NCBI RefSeq assembly: GCF_020171725.1
Contig: NZ_JAIVAJ010000005.1
Span: forward strand, 372,001-436,000
Origin: Halobacillus litoralis
GTDB taxonomy: Bacteria; Bacillota; Bacilli; Bacillales; Halobacillaceae
Direction of reading: 5' to 3'
Length of the DNA stretch: 64,000 bases
Shown here: one piece after another, positions 26,102-33,671 of the stretch
Layout of the letters: each line of letters begins with the position of its first letter
How positions within the stretch are numbered: position 1 is the stretch's first letter
Position numbers and translations under genes: made by a program
Notes under the pieces: generated by a model
What the model was told of the DNA's origin: nothing
The model's database searches: none
Seen by the model: only the letters and a program-made list of their open reading frames with translations

Positions 26102-26329
26102 ATGAACGTATCAAAAGTATTAGACGCAAAAGGATTAGCCTGCCCAATGCCCATCGTAAAAACAAAGAAAGCCATGAAAGAAGTGGAATCTGGTGAAGTA
26201 CTTGAAATCCAAGCAACAGATGCAGGTGCTAAAAGTGACCTTACTGCCTGGGCAAAATCAGGCGGCCATGAACTTCTAGATCACCAAGAAGAGAACGGCG
26301 TATTCAAGTTCTGGATCAAAAAAGGCTGA
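26102..26329 (+). CDS. yrkI: TusA-like sulfur carrier (YrkI-like)
   Basis: The 75-residue single TusA domain has Cys14 in GLACPMPIVK, the sulfur-carrying cysteine. It is very similar to the TusA half of the yrkF product (shared GLACPMPIV, TKK.MK, LEV/IQATD, LTAWAKS), so one probably arose by duplication of the other. B. subtilis YrkI has the same length. The start is ATG 26102 with GGAGG 8 bases before it. A terminator follows it within 65 bases. Confidence 0.92.
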   Translation: MNVSKVLDAKGLACPMPIVKTKKAMKEVESGEVLEIQATDAGAKSDLTAWAKSGGHELLDHQEENGVFKFWIKKG

Positions 26330-26390
26330 ATCGATATCGAAGAGACGTCCTGATGGTCCCTGACCTATCACGTCCGTCTCTGTAATCAAC

Positions 26391-26421
26391 AAAAAGGGAA
26401 CCCTGCACGGTTCCCTTTTTT
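26391..26421 (+). terminator. Intra-operon terminator between yrkI and yrkJ
   Basis: The stem AAAAAGGGAACC / GGTTCCCTTTTT with a CTGCAC loop ends in six T. It lies between the two genes, 17 bases before the yrkJ start, with the yrkJ ribosome binding site immediately after it. Expression of yrkJ would therefore depend on read-through. Confidence 0.8.
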
Positions 26422-26437
26422 CAAGGAGGTTATCAAC

Positions 26438-27214
26438 ATGGAGTTCGGATTAATCATCACAATCTTTCTCATTGGCTTTGCAGGTTCTTACCTTTCCGGA
26501 ATGCTCGGTATAGGTGGATCCATTATCAAGTATCCTATGCTTTTATATATACCCCCTATGGTAGGGTTTACGGCTTTTACAGCTCACGAAGTATCAGGCA
26601 TCAGCGCCGTTCAAGTATTCTTTGCTACGATTGGGGGCGTTTGGGCGTACCGGAAAGGCGGTTACCTGAATAAACCGCTTATTTTATATATGGGTGTCAG
26701 CATTCTAATCGGGAGCTTCATCGGTGGGTATGGCTCACGTTTCATGAGTGAAGGCGGCATTAACTTTGTGTACGGTCTCTTGGCACTGATCGCAACCGTC
26801 ATGATGTTTATCCCGAAAAAAGGATTAGACGACCAAGACATGGATAGTATTACCTTTAATAAAGGACTGGCAGCCTCACTTGCTCTGATTGTCGGGATTG
26901 GAGCCGGAATCGTCGGGGCAGCGGGTGCCTTCCTACTCGTTCCGATTATGCTGGTCGTATTGAAGATTCCGACTCGAATGACCATCGCTTCTTCACTCGC
27001 GATTACACTCATTTCATCGATCGGAGCAACCATCGGTAAAGTGACAACAGGTCAAGTGGAGTACTTCCCGGCTGCCATCATGGTGGTTGCGAGCTTAATC
27101 GCTTCACCTCTCGGGGCGATGGCTGGCAAGAAAGTGAATACGAAGGTTCTACAAACCGTTCTTGCCCTGCTTATTTTAGCCACAACCATCAAAGTATGGG
27201 CAGACTTCTTCTAA
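26438..27214 (+). CDS. yrkJ: TauE/SafE-family sulfite or organosulfur exporter (YrkJ-like)
   Basis: The 258-residue protein has about eight membrane helices in two related halves, each with a glycine-rich start: [18 protein letters not shown] at residue 15 and [15 protein letters not shown] at about 153. This is the TauE/SafE (DUF81) pattern. Family members move sulfite, sulfoacetate or other sulfur anions. At the end of a persulfide oxidation operon its likely job is export of sulfite or thiosulfate; S. aureus has a similar TauE in its cst locus. AAGGAGG precedes the ATG. Confidence 0.9.
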   Translation: MEFGLIITIFLIGFAGSYLSGMLGIGGSIIKYPMLLYIPPMVGFTAFTAHEVSGISAVQVFFATIGGVWAYRKGGYLNKPLILYMGVSILIGSFIGGYGSRFMSEGGINFVYGLLALIATVMMFIPKKGLDDQDMDSITFNKGLAASLALIVGIGAGIVGAAGAFLLVPIMLVVLKIPTRMTIASSLAITLISSIGATIGKVTTGQVEYFPAAIMVVASLIASPLGAMAGKKVNTKVLQTVLALLILATTIKVWADFF

Positions 27215-27232
27215 TAATCGGGAATACCGTTT

Positions 27233-27266
27233 AAAAAACGCTCAGGAGCGCTCCTGAGCGTTTTTT
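27233..27266 (+). terminator. Terminator of the sulfur operon
   Basis: A 17-bp near-perfect stem AAAAAACGCTCAGGAGC / GCTCCTGAGCGTTTTTT lies 18 bases after the yrkJ stop. Confidence 0.92.
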
Positions 27267-27300
27267 ATGGTTTTTGGTGGTAGGTTACTCCACTGATAAG

Positions 27301-27334
27301 AAAAGCTGCCCTCAGCGATCTGAGGGCAGCTTTT
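27301..27334 (-). terminator. Terminator of the LTA synthase gene
   Basis: A perfect 15-bp stem AAAAGCTGCCCTCAG / CTGAGGGCAGCTTTT with a 4-base loop lies just beyond the stop codon at 27340. Confidence 0.92.
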
Positions 27335-27339
27335 CTGTA

Positions 27340-29238
27340 CTATTCTTCTTTTGTCGTTTCTTTTTCAATCATTTCGGTTTCATCCAAGTAGCGCAGCAGG
27401 TCTCCGTAGATGACATCATCAGACATTTGAAGCTCTTCCTGTGCTTTTTCAAATCCTTCTGAACATGCATCCGACTCTACTTTCTCACCTGTCTCGCGGT
27501 CGTAACAGACCCCTTGAATTCCAACGTATTCTTCACTAGCGAAGTCACCGTCACGAGTGATCATGAATTGACGACGGTCTTCATCAAGCAGGTCGCGTCC
27601 GAACTGGACAGGGTTTGGATCTTCAATTCCAAGTAAATTCGTGATGGTAGGACGAAGGTCAATTTGTCCACCTACCGTATGGTTCTTCTCAGCTTCAATG
27701 CCTTCACCGTAAATCAGCATCGGCACTCGCTGCAGCTGGAACTGTTCAAAATCGTTGATCTCTTTATCCAAGTACTGACCCATCGCCTTCTGGTGGTTCT
27801 CAGAAATACCGAAGTGGTCACCGTAGATTACGAGAATCGTATTGTCATAGAGTTCGGACTGCTTGAACTCCTCGATAAACTGCTTCAGCGCTTCGTCTTG
27901 GTAACGAATCGTCTGGAAGTAGCGGTTCAATGTTCCACTGTTTGTCTCTCCCTCTTCGATCAGCTTCTTGTCTTCAGGAAGATCGAATGGGTAGTGGTTC
28001 GTTAACGTGATGAGCTTCGAATAGAACGGTTTATCCATCTGCTTCATCTTTTCAAGGGAATCCGAGAAGAAGTATTCATCCAGGTATCCCCACCCGAAGG
28101 ATTCTTCAGGTGTAATCGTGTAATCTTCTTTCGAGAAGAAATCGTCATACCCTAAAGATTCATACGTGACATTCCGGTTCCAGAACGTCTTATCGTTCGC
28201 GTGCATCACATTCGTGAAGTATCCATTGTCACTAAGCAGACCCGGCATTCCTTTGTACTCATTTTCAGAGTGCGTAAAGAATACAGCTCCGCGGTTCAAA
28301 GGATACATCGAGTTCGCTAGTAAGAACTCAGAGTCTGACGTACGTCCCTGTTTTACCTGGTGATAGAAGTTATCGAAGTAGATTCCTTCTTCTTTCAGGT
28401 CGTTGAAGTATGGAGTCAACTCTTCACCGTGCAATGTATTGTCTACAACAAACGTCTGTGTACTCTCAAGAGAGATGGCGATGACGTTCTTACCTTCTGC
28501 CACGCCTTCCAGACGATCGCTGTCCGGTGTTTTATTTTCATTCAGATAGTTGATGACTGGCACCAATTCGTTACTGTCTGCCAGTGTCTTCGTCATTTCC
28601 GTCTTACCTTGAAGTACAGCATCGTACACATGATAGTTAATCAGACCGATATACTTCACAAGCATATTGCGGTCGAATGTACGCTCAAGAAGATCTGTAC
28701 GCTCTGTTTCAGCCCAAGCCAGATTCGCAAGGAATAATGGGATTGCAATTACAGCAAGAATGAATCCTTCACGGCGCTTAGGCATGAAGCGCGTCAATCG
28801 ATCCGGCTTCAAATAGAATAAAAGGAATGCGGCAATCAATACATCAACGAATAGGAAAACATCCGTTGGAGAAAGTATGGTTGTAATACTGCCACCGAGA
28901 TCAGCCAGGTTCGCTACCTGGTTCAGCATCGGGATCGTAATGAAGTCATTGTACTCTCTATAGAAGAGAATGTTGACATATAACAAGATAGAACCAAGAA
29001 TGTAGGACACGAACATCCCTTTACGTCCAGCGAGTAAAATCCCTAATCCGAAGATCAGAAGAATACTGCTGAGCGGGTTGAAGGCCAAGATAAAGGCTTC
29101 ATTCGTATTCTCTACTTTCAGTGAAAAGATATTGGACTGTATATAGGACATCTTCATCCAGAAGATGCCGATGACAACGGCATAGATCGCTAATTTAGAA
29201 AATGTGTTCTTGTTCATATATTTTTTGAATGTAAACAT
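27340..29238 (-). CDS. ltaS: Lipoteichoic acid synthase family protein
   Basis: The 632-residue protein has five membrane helices in residues 15-175 and an extracellular sulfatase-fold domain from about 215. The catalytic threonine is Thr300 in KQGRTSDSEF, the metal-binding Glu is in ISLESTQTF (Glu258) and the YGDHFG motif supplies Asp and His. LtaS polymerises glycerol phosphate from phosphatidylglycerol into lipoteichoic acid; AWAE near residue 177 resembles the signal-peptidase cleavage site of LtaS. B. subtilis has four paralogues (LtaS, YfnI, YqgS, YvgJ), so this could be any of them. GGAGG precedes the ATG. It is transcribed alone. Confidence 0.9.
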   Translation of the reverse strand: MFTFKKYMNKNTFSKLAIYAVVIGIFWMKMSYIQSNIFSLKVENTNEAFILAFNPLSSILLIFGLGILLAGRKGMFVSYILGSILLYVNILFYREYNDFITIPMLNQVANLADLGGSITTILSPTDVFLFVDVLIAAFLLFYLKPDRLTRFMPKRREGFILAVIAIPLFLANLAWAETERTDLLERTFDRNMLVKYIGLINYHVYDAVLQGKTEMTKTLADSNELVPVINYLNENKTPDSDRLEGVAEGKNVIAISLESTQTFVVDNTLHGEELTPYFNDLKEEGIYFDNFYHQVKQGRTSDSEFLLANSMYPLNRGAVFFTHSENEYKGMPGLLSDNGYFTNVMHANDKTFWNRNVTYESLGYDDFFSKEDYTITPEESFGWGYLDEYFFSDSLEKMKQMDKPFYSKLITLTNHYPFDLPEDKKLIEEGETNSGTLNRYFQTIRYQDEALKQFIEEFKQSELYDNTILVIYGDHFGISENHQKAMGQYLDKEINDFEQFQLQRVPMLIYGEGIEAEKNHTVGGQIDLRPTITNLLGIEDPNPVQFGRDLLDEDRRQFMITRDGDFASEEYVGIQGVCYDRETGEKVESDACSEGFEKAQEELQMSDDVIYGDLLRYLDETEMIEKETTKEE

Positions 29239-29460
29239 TGTAAAACCTCCGTAAATTTACATTACCCAATTCTAACGCATACGAAGACATTTTTGTACAA
29301 AAAAACTATAGTTTAAATAATCTGACACAATTGTTACTGTTTTATCAATGGTTTGTAACATTAAAATCCATCCATAGCACTATCGCAGCCATTTTTTTCT
29401 AGTCTATACAGCTTATTGAAGGAATTCCCATTAGTCCATATAGAAGTCACCTTATAAAAG

Positions 29461-29493
29461 AAAGCAATAGCTGACAAAATAAGCTATTGCTTT
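29461..29493 (-). terminator. Terminator overlapping the end of the YrhK-family gene
   Basis: The stem AAAGCAATAGCT / AGCTATTGCTTT has its left-hand part on the mRNA inside the last three codons of the gene; the stop codon (29484-29486) lies within the stem. T-rich sequence follows on the minus strand. Confidence 0.7.
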
Positions 29494-29783
29494 CTTTCAT
29501 ATTCTTTTTGGTAGTGACGTTTCAAATGAAATTGGTGAACCAAACGTATCGTGGGTCGAATCAGCATCTGGAAACTGCCTACGACAAATAACGTCACGCC
29601 CCACGTCTTCAGGTGTTCAAAGTAAAACAACACACTTCCGATTAAGAACCAGATTCCTAATAGAAAGTCATTGATGGTGTACAGGATCTCATAGCTCTTT
29701 TTGAAAAAGACCCCGTGATGCCCCATTTTGATTTCGACATATTGGTCCTTGGAATGGGTTTTGGCATCCGCTTGTTCCGCCAT
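29484..29783 (-). CDS. YrhK-family membrane protein
   Basis: The 99-residue protein has two membrane helices (about 32-52 and 56-76) with the typical SYEILYTINDFLLGIWFLIGS run of the YrhK domain. Function of the family is unknown. The ATG at 29783 follows GGAGG by 6 bases; 44 upstream codons are open but have no site and would cover the divergent promoter. It is divergent from the 29941 gene. Confidence 0.8.
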   Translation of the reverse strand: MAEQADAKTHSKDQYVEIKMGHHGVFFKKSYEILYTINDFLLGIWFLIGSVLFYFEHLKTWGVTLFVVGSFQMLIRPTIRLVHQFHLKRHYQKEYERKQ

Positions 29784-29940
29784 CCAACCACCTCCATATG
29801 ATTGGATTACCCCGATCCACGACTCTTTATGTACATTCGTCAGAAAAGGAACGTCAAAACCAGAAGAGACCTCACTTTTTGCCGAATTCTTCATAAAGAA
29901 CCGTTCATCGGGCATAACTACCCTAAAGGAGGTGGTAGAT

Positions 29941-30189
29941 ATGCCAGCCTATCTATGTCCAAGCTGCAAAACAAACCGCTCGCGTTTCAATATCATTGAA
30001 CAGCATCCTAAAGCTGTGAAAATGGATCCGAGAAGCGGTGATGTCGTTCAGGAATACGGACCTGGAGAGCAGGACGCCTTTCACGCCGCCTATCAAGGAC
30101 CGGCCCTTCGAGTTCAATGTGGAGCCTGCGGTCTCGTCGAGGACGAGAAAACATTCGCAGCCTTCGCCGAACACAACCAATTGAATTGA
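29941..30189 (+). CDS. Small zinc-ribbon-like protein of unknown function
   Basis: The 82-residue protein has CPSC at residues 6-9 and CGAC at about 61-64, spaced as in a two-knuckle zinc ribbon. Between them is an acidic, Gly-rich middle part. AAAGGAGGTGG lies 6 bases before the ATG. I do not recognise a named family. Such short proteins with CxxC pairs can be RNA/DNA binders or redox proteins. It ends at a terminator shared with parR. Confidence 0.7.
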   Translation: MPAYLCPSCKTNRSRFNIIEQHPKAVKMDPRSGDVVQEYGPGEQDAFHAAYQGPALRVQCGACGLVEDEKTFAAFAEHNQLN

Positions 30190-30193
30190 AAAG

Positions 30194-30221
30194 AAGCCCT
30201 TTGTCACAAAAGGGCCTTTTT
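30194..30221. terminator. Bidirectional terminator between the zinc-ribbon and parR genes
   Basis: The stem GCCCTTT / AAAGGGC with a GTCACA loop is followed by TTTTT on the plus strand and by TCTTTTC on the minus strand, between convergent stop codons. Confidence 0.75.
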
Positions 30222-30802
30222 CATTGATTCATCCTGGAGAGGAAATCACCCAGCGGATCATCATCTTCGTCGTCATCCTCAATGGACGCTTCCTGCTCGG
30301 TCTGAAGATCCTCTTGCAGGGAATCGAGACTCATATCATCCAAATCCTCGTCATCGATCTTAAACTCGTACTCCTCCACCTGATCTTCTACTACCGATAG
30401 GGGAGGGGGTTCTTCCGTCGCGGCCTCTTCCTGCAGGTACAGGGCTTCATCAATGTCTGTCGAACGACTGTTAAGCGAAGCGAGCAGTGTAGTGGCACGT
30501 ACGGGATCCATTAACAATTGGTATAAGATACTACCAATCAGAGCTTCGGAATGTTCATGTTTAATCCAATTCCGTTGTTCTTTAGAGAGGGATTTCGGGA
30601 GGGGGACAGTTATCGTCTCTTTCTCTCTCGACAACGATTGATTCACCCCTTCCAAAACAAAATGGGCAATCTTACTTGAAAAATTCCGCCTCTCTGTCTC
30701 TTTCAAATGAGTAAGCTGCTTCAGCAAATGGTCTGGTGTGTCGGATGGCAGCCGAAATGTAATCGACTGCCCTCTTTCCACACGCTTTCTAGAGTGACTC
30801 AT
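30221..30802 (-). CDS. parR: ParR-like ribbon-helix-helix adaptor protein
   Basis: The 193-residue protein begins with a basic stretch and a ribbon-helix-helix strand (GQSITFRLPSDTPDHLLKQL), the DNA-binding form used by ParR/StbB adaptors. A second helical region follows to about residue 115. The C-terminal third is strongly acidic (several runs of Asp and Glu) and ends DPLGDFLSRMNQ, a plausible filament-contacting tail. It is 11 bases downstream of the actin-like gene, with its ribosome binding site overlapping that gene's stop, so it is co-expressed. In plasmid R1 and related systems ParR binds the parC repeats and caps ParM filaments. Confidence 0.72.
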   Translation of the reverse strand: MSHSRKRVERGQSITFRLPSDTPDHLLKQLTHLKETERRNFSSKIAHFVLEGVNQSLSREKETITVPLPKSLSKEQRNWIKHEHSEALIGSILYQLLMDPVRATTLLASLNSRSTDIDEALYLQEEAATEEPPPLSVVEDQVEEYEFKIDDEDLDDMSLDSLQEDLQTEQEASIEDDDEDDDPLGDFLSRMNQ

Positions 30803-30813
30803 AGGTGATCACC

Positions 30814-31989
30814 TTACTTCGAGGAAGCGGCTTTCTGTTTTTCTTTCTTCGATTGGACCTCAGTTTTGCGTATGAAGTCCGCTACTAATTTATAATAAGC
30901 ATTCGCCATCATCCAAATGCTCTCATTCTCATCTTCAAAGAACTCTATGTTGTAACCATCCAGTTTATTATTCAGCGTTTTGATATAGTCCTTCAATACC
31001 GCTGAACCACCTCCGACAAAGTAGCAGATCTCAGACTGGGAGTTCTTCTGCCAGACATTTCTCAGGTAACGGTATTGCTTCTTCGCAAGCTCGAGAAGAA
31101 TACGGTCTGTGATGTCATGGACGTTCGTACGGCTTCCACGAACCATGATATGATGTCGATCATTTTTACGTGTAATGATATCGACGACATCCCGGCGGCT
31201 GTCCAATTCCACACCATGCTTGGTCAAAATTTCATCACGGATCATCTCAAGTGACTCAGAAACTCCTAAGTTGAAGCCCTGCGCTTTATCATCATCTACA
31301 TTTCGGTTGCGGATGACGGCGATATCCGTTGAGAGACCTCCGATATCCTGTATGAGGATCTGTTTGTCTATCAAATCCTTGTTGATCACATTCAAATCAT
31401 TATCCATAACCAGGTTGACATATGCTGCAAACCCTTCTGGGTATACCTTCACTTCATCAAATTTCAGATTCACTTTAATGCCTTGGTATTTAGGCGTCAC
31501 AAGAAATTCTACCTGGTGAACAGACCCTAATAGTTGTGAGCGGTAGCCTACGTCTTTTCCTTCTTTCACTTCCCGTAAAGGGAGACCTGTTCCAAGTGTG
31601 TAGCTCGACTCGATCACATTGCCTTTAGAAGGTGGTGTTTCTCTACCGGATACGGCATCCAAAGCGAGTGAAGCGAATAACATAATTAATGTCTGATCTT
31701 CTTCTGACTTGTAGCTTCCCGGATCCAGCTCCGTAGAGTTTGTCGTTTTTGTAGCCAGGTTTCCTACACGATAAATCGCGTTATTTTCACGCAGTGCCGG
31801 TGAGTGCACGCGAATGTGCAAATTATCAAGTGGATCCTTTTCATCTAATTCTTCAATTCCGATGACAGGTCGGTCCTCTAAGTCTCGTGCAATTACGTTC
31901 GGAATATATAGAGAAGACTCCAATTTACCGAAGTTCGCTTTAACGGCATCGTTCCCCACATCAACGGCAGCAATTCTTGATTTCGTCAT
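30814..31989 (-). CDS. parM: ParM/StbA-like actin ATPase
   Basis: The 391-residue protein has the actin/Hsp70 fold signatures: phosphate 1 in AAVDVGNDAVKANFG at residue 7, phosphate 2 in IQDIGGLSTDIAVI near residue 228, and the adenosine motif FVGGGSAVLKDYI near residue 335. The overall pattern is that of the ParM/StbA/Alp group, which polymerise to push DNA copies apart. The start at 31989 has AAAAGGAGAG upstream. A clean promoter (32042-32070) and an array of TGTACAC-type repeats lie directly upstream, and a ParR-like gene follows. All neighbours are chromosomal housekeeping genes. Confidence 0.85.
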   Translation of the reverse strand: MTKSRIAAVDVGNDAVKANFGKLESSLYIPNVIARDLEDRPVIGIEELDEKDPLDNLHIRVHSPALRENNAIYRVGNLATKTTNSTELDPGSYKSEEDQTLIMLFASLALDAVSGRETPPSKGNVIESSYTLGTGLPLREVKEGKDVGYRSQLLGSVHQVEFLVTPKYQGIKVNLKFDEVKVYPEGFAAYVNLVMDNDLNVINKDLIDKQILIQDIGGLSTDIAVIRNRNVDDDKAQGFNLGVSESLEMIRDEILTKHGVELDSRRDVVDIITRKNDRHHIMVRGSRTNVHDITDRILLELAKKQYRYLRNVWQKNSQSEICYFVGGGSAVLKDYIKTLNNKLDGYNIEFFEDENESIWMMANAYYKLVADFIRKTEVQSKKEKQKAASSK

Positions 31990-32041
31990 CCATCAGCTCT
32001 CCTTTTAAGAAGTTACTATTTTTTCCCTCTTGCATATTTTC

Positions 32042-32070
32042 AATCTAATAAACTATTCATCAATAGTCAA
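32042..32070 (-). promoter_or_regulatory. Promoter of the parMR operon
   Basis: On the minus strand TTGACT (32065-32070) and TAGATT (32042-32047) are separated by 17 bases. It lies between the repeat array and parM, as in plasmid par loci where repressor/centromere repeats flank the promoter. Confidence 0.65.
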
Positions 32071-32080
32071 TGTGCCTTTC

Positions 32081-32250
32081 GGTGTACCCATTTTTGCTTA
32101 CATGTGCACAAGTGCGCACACATGAAAACAAAGGCGTGTACATACTGATATGACAGCATGTACACGCCTTTGTACACAAGTACACGGAATTGAAAACACG
32201 TTGTATACAGATTGTTTACATGAATACACTTTTGTACACAACTACATAGT
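32081..32250. repeat. TGTACAC-type repeat cluster, putative ParR centromere
   Basis: About 170 bases contain repeated units of the form TGTRYACAAGTRCRC: TGTGCACAAGTGCGCAC (about 32103), TGTACACAAGTACACG (about 32171), TGTATACAGATTGTTTACA (about 32202) and TGTACACAACTACAT (about 32233). A perfect 16-bp inverted repeat (ACAAAGGCGTGTACAT at 32128-32143 against 32158-32173) with a 14-base loop lies in the middle and has no T-tract, so it is not a terminator. Additional GGTGTACC and CATG-linked half-sites occur. The location directly upstream of an actin-ParR operon suggests a parC/parN-like site. Confidence 0.65.
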
Positions 32251-32352
32251 CCCGAATATTTATACATATTTCGTCACAAAACCATGCACTTAGTCTCCCC
32301 TCTTTTCTATTAGAAGCCGGGCTGAGTCGAACGATTTTTTATATTTTTTTCG

Positions 32353-32384
32353 AAAAAAAATAGAGTGATTGACTCACTCTATCA
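32353..32384 (-). terminator. Terminator of the membrane rhodanese-like gene
   Basis: The stem TAGAGTGA / TCACTCTA with a TTGAC loop is followed on the minus strand by eight T. It lies about 65 bases after the stop codon at 32450. Confidence 0.75.
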
Positions 32385-32449
32385 AAATGGGTAGAATTCA
32401 CCTCTTCATCACGCTCTCGAATGAATTCAAATCCCTATATTCAAACAAT

Positions 32450-32815
32450 CTATTTTCCACTGACGCAAGGGACATGCTGGTCGAAAGTGTCACAGGCGAG
32501 TGTATAGCCGACCACATGGAAGCCTTTCTTTCTTAGAAGTCTTGTGCTTAGGTTCTTCTCAACCTGATCACGCACAATCAGCACAATCTCTTGATCCGGT
32601 AAGTCTTGATAATGACGATTCAAATAGGATAAAGGAATGCAGTACGCTCCTTCTACACGGTCTCGACTGGATGTTTGGTAATCACGCGCATCCAGAAGGA
32701 CGACATCCTCTGTCCATTCATCTATATCTAAGGGTTTGACCCCTAAAACAGGCATATAACGATACAGGAAGTAAGCCAAAGCTATGATTCCAAATCCAAG
32801 CGCAACAAAACCCAT
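32450..32815 (-). CDS. Membrane-anchored rhodanese-like protein lacking the active cysteine
   Basis: The 121-residue protein has one membrane helix at about residues 3-20 followed by a rhodanese-like domain: VVLLDARDYQTS is the core strand and VEGAYCIPLSYL the second motif. The position of the active-site loop reads IVRDQVEKNLS, with no cysteine, so it cannot act as a normal sulfurtransferase. Cys109 and Cys117 near the C-terminus could still react. Its promoter carries a CstR-type operator (32856-32871), which places it in the persulfide regulon although it is 9 kb from cstR. A sensor, scaffold or structural role is possible. GGAAGG precedes the ATG. Confidence 0.8.
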   Translation of the reverse strand: MGFVALGFGIIALAYFLYRYMPVLGVKPLDIDEWTEDVVLLDARDYQTSSRDRVEGAYCIPLSYLNRHYQDLPDQEIVLIVRDQVEKNLSTRLLRKKGFHVVGYTLACDTFDQHVPCVSGK

Positions 32816-32852
32816 AAAGGAACCTTCCTTTCTATTTATTTTCTCCCCTCAT

Positions 32853-32880
32853 GTTATACCTATAAGGGTATGTGCGTCAA
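32853..32880 (-). promoter_or_regulatory. Promoter with CstR-like operator for the membrane rhodanese-like gene
   Basis: On the minus strand TTGACG (32875-32880) and TATAAC (32853-32858) have a 16-base spacer. The palindrome ATACC-TATAA-GGGTAT occupies 32856-32871, overlapping the minus-10, as in the cstR promoter. Confidence 0.7.
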
Positions 32881-33070
32881 TGAGAATGCTCAAGAACGGA
32901 AACGTATTGGGATTACATTCTACCAATGCAGAATTTATATCGTTACATCATTCGAAACGTGAGGAGTTCTAAACGAAAGTGCCCCCCCTTTCAATAAATG
33001 CTTTTGAAACACTTCCAAGAAAAGAAATGCTGAACACTGAAAAAGGCTGTTGCTTTAAACCAACTTCGCT

Positions 33071-33625
33071 TTAGAGATCACTGTACCTTTGCAGCATCAT
33101 ATCATAATTCATCGCACCCCTGATAACAGATTGAACTCTCCCCTCCGCATCGATAAAAATGGAAGTAGGGACGGGAACGATCTGATATAATTCTGATATC
33201 GTAAGGTCTTCGTCCATTAAAATGGGGAACGTCAATTCAAAGTCTTTGACGAAATCTGACACATCACTTGGCTGACTCTCTGTATCAGTCATATTGACCG
33301 CGAGAACCGTAACGTCCTCATTGCGGTAGAACTTCTCCATATCCGGCATTTCCGCCCGACAAGGTGGGCACCACGTAGCCCAGAAATTCAGCATCACTTT
33401 TTCACCTCGGTAGTCAGTAAGGGACACGGTTTCGCCCGAGAGAGTCTGAACCGTAAAGTCAGGTGCTGTCTGCCCTTTAGATAGTCCTGTATCCGCTTGT
33501 TGTCGATTCTCAGCAGTGGATTCCAACTCGCCCGAAGATTCCGTATGGGTCCTTTCCACGACCATATCGTAGACAGCCCAGCCAAACATACCCGCTAAAA
33601 CGACTCCGATGATCCATTTCTTCAT
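33071..33625 (-). CDS. TlpA/ResA-like membrane-anchored thioredoxin
   Basis: The 184-residue protein has an N-terminal membrane anchor (residues 4-23), a polar linker and a thioredoxin fold from about residue 50. The active site is WCPPC with Cys86 and Cys89, and the cis-proline loop is VPVPTSIFID. The layout is that of ResA/StoA/YneN-type oxidoreductases acting outside the membrane on cytochrome c or other thiol proteins. ResA-type reductants often use CEPC, so CPPC leaves the direction of the reaction open. It is followed by no gene in its operon and preceded by the multi-pass membrane protein 46 bases upstream, probably its partner. Confidence 0.9.
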   Translation of the reverse strand: MKKWIIGVVLAGMFGWAVYDMVVERTHTESSGELESTAENRQQADTGLSKGQTAPDFTVQTLSGETVSLTDYRGEKVMLNFWATWCPPCRAEMPDMEKFYRNEDVTVLAVNMTDTESQPSDVSDFVKDFELTFPILMDEDLTISELYQIVPVPTSIFIDAEGRVQSVIRGAMNYDMMLQRYSDL

Positions 33626-33671
33626 CTCGATCTCCCCTTATTCTAATAGTAGACAGCGAACCGTAAGCTGC

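Noticed and set aside
26549..26564. A CstR-operator-like string inside yrkJ
   Set aside because: ATACCCCCTATGGTAG is the reverse form of the operator with one mismatch, but it encodes YIPPMVG of the exporter and is far from any promoter, so coding constraint explains it.
30221..31989. The actin-like gene as MreB or FtsA
   Set aside because: The protein lacks MreB and FtsA signatures and is paired with a ribbon-helix-helix gene and upstream repeats, which fits ParM better.
32067..32267. An open frame of 66 codons on the minus strand across the par repeats
   Set aside because: It arises from the TGTACAC repeats, has no site for ribosome binding and overlaps the promoter of parMR.
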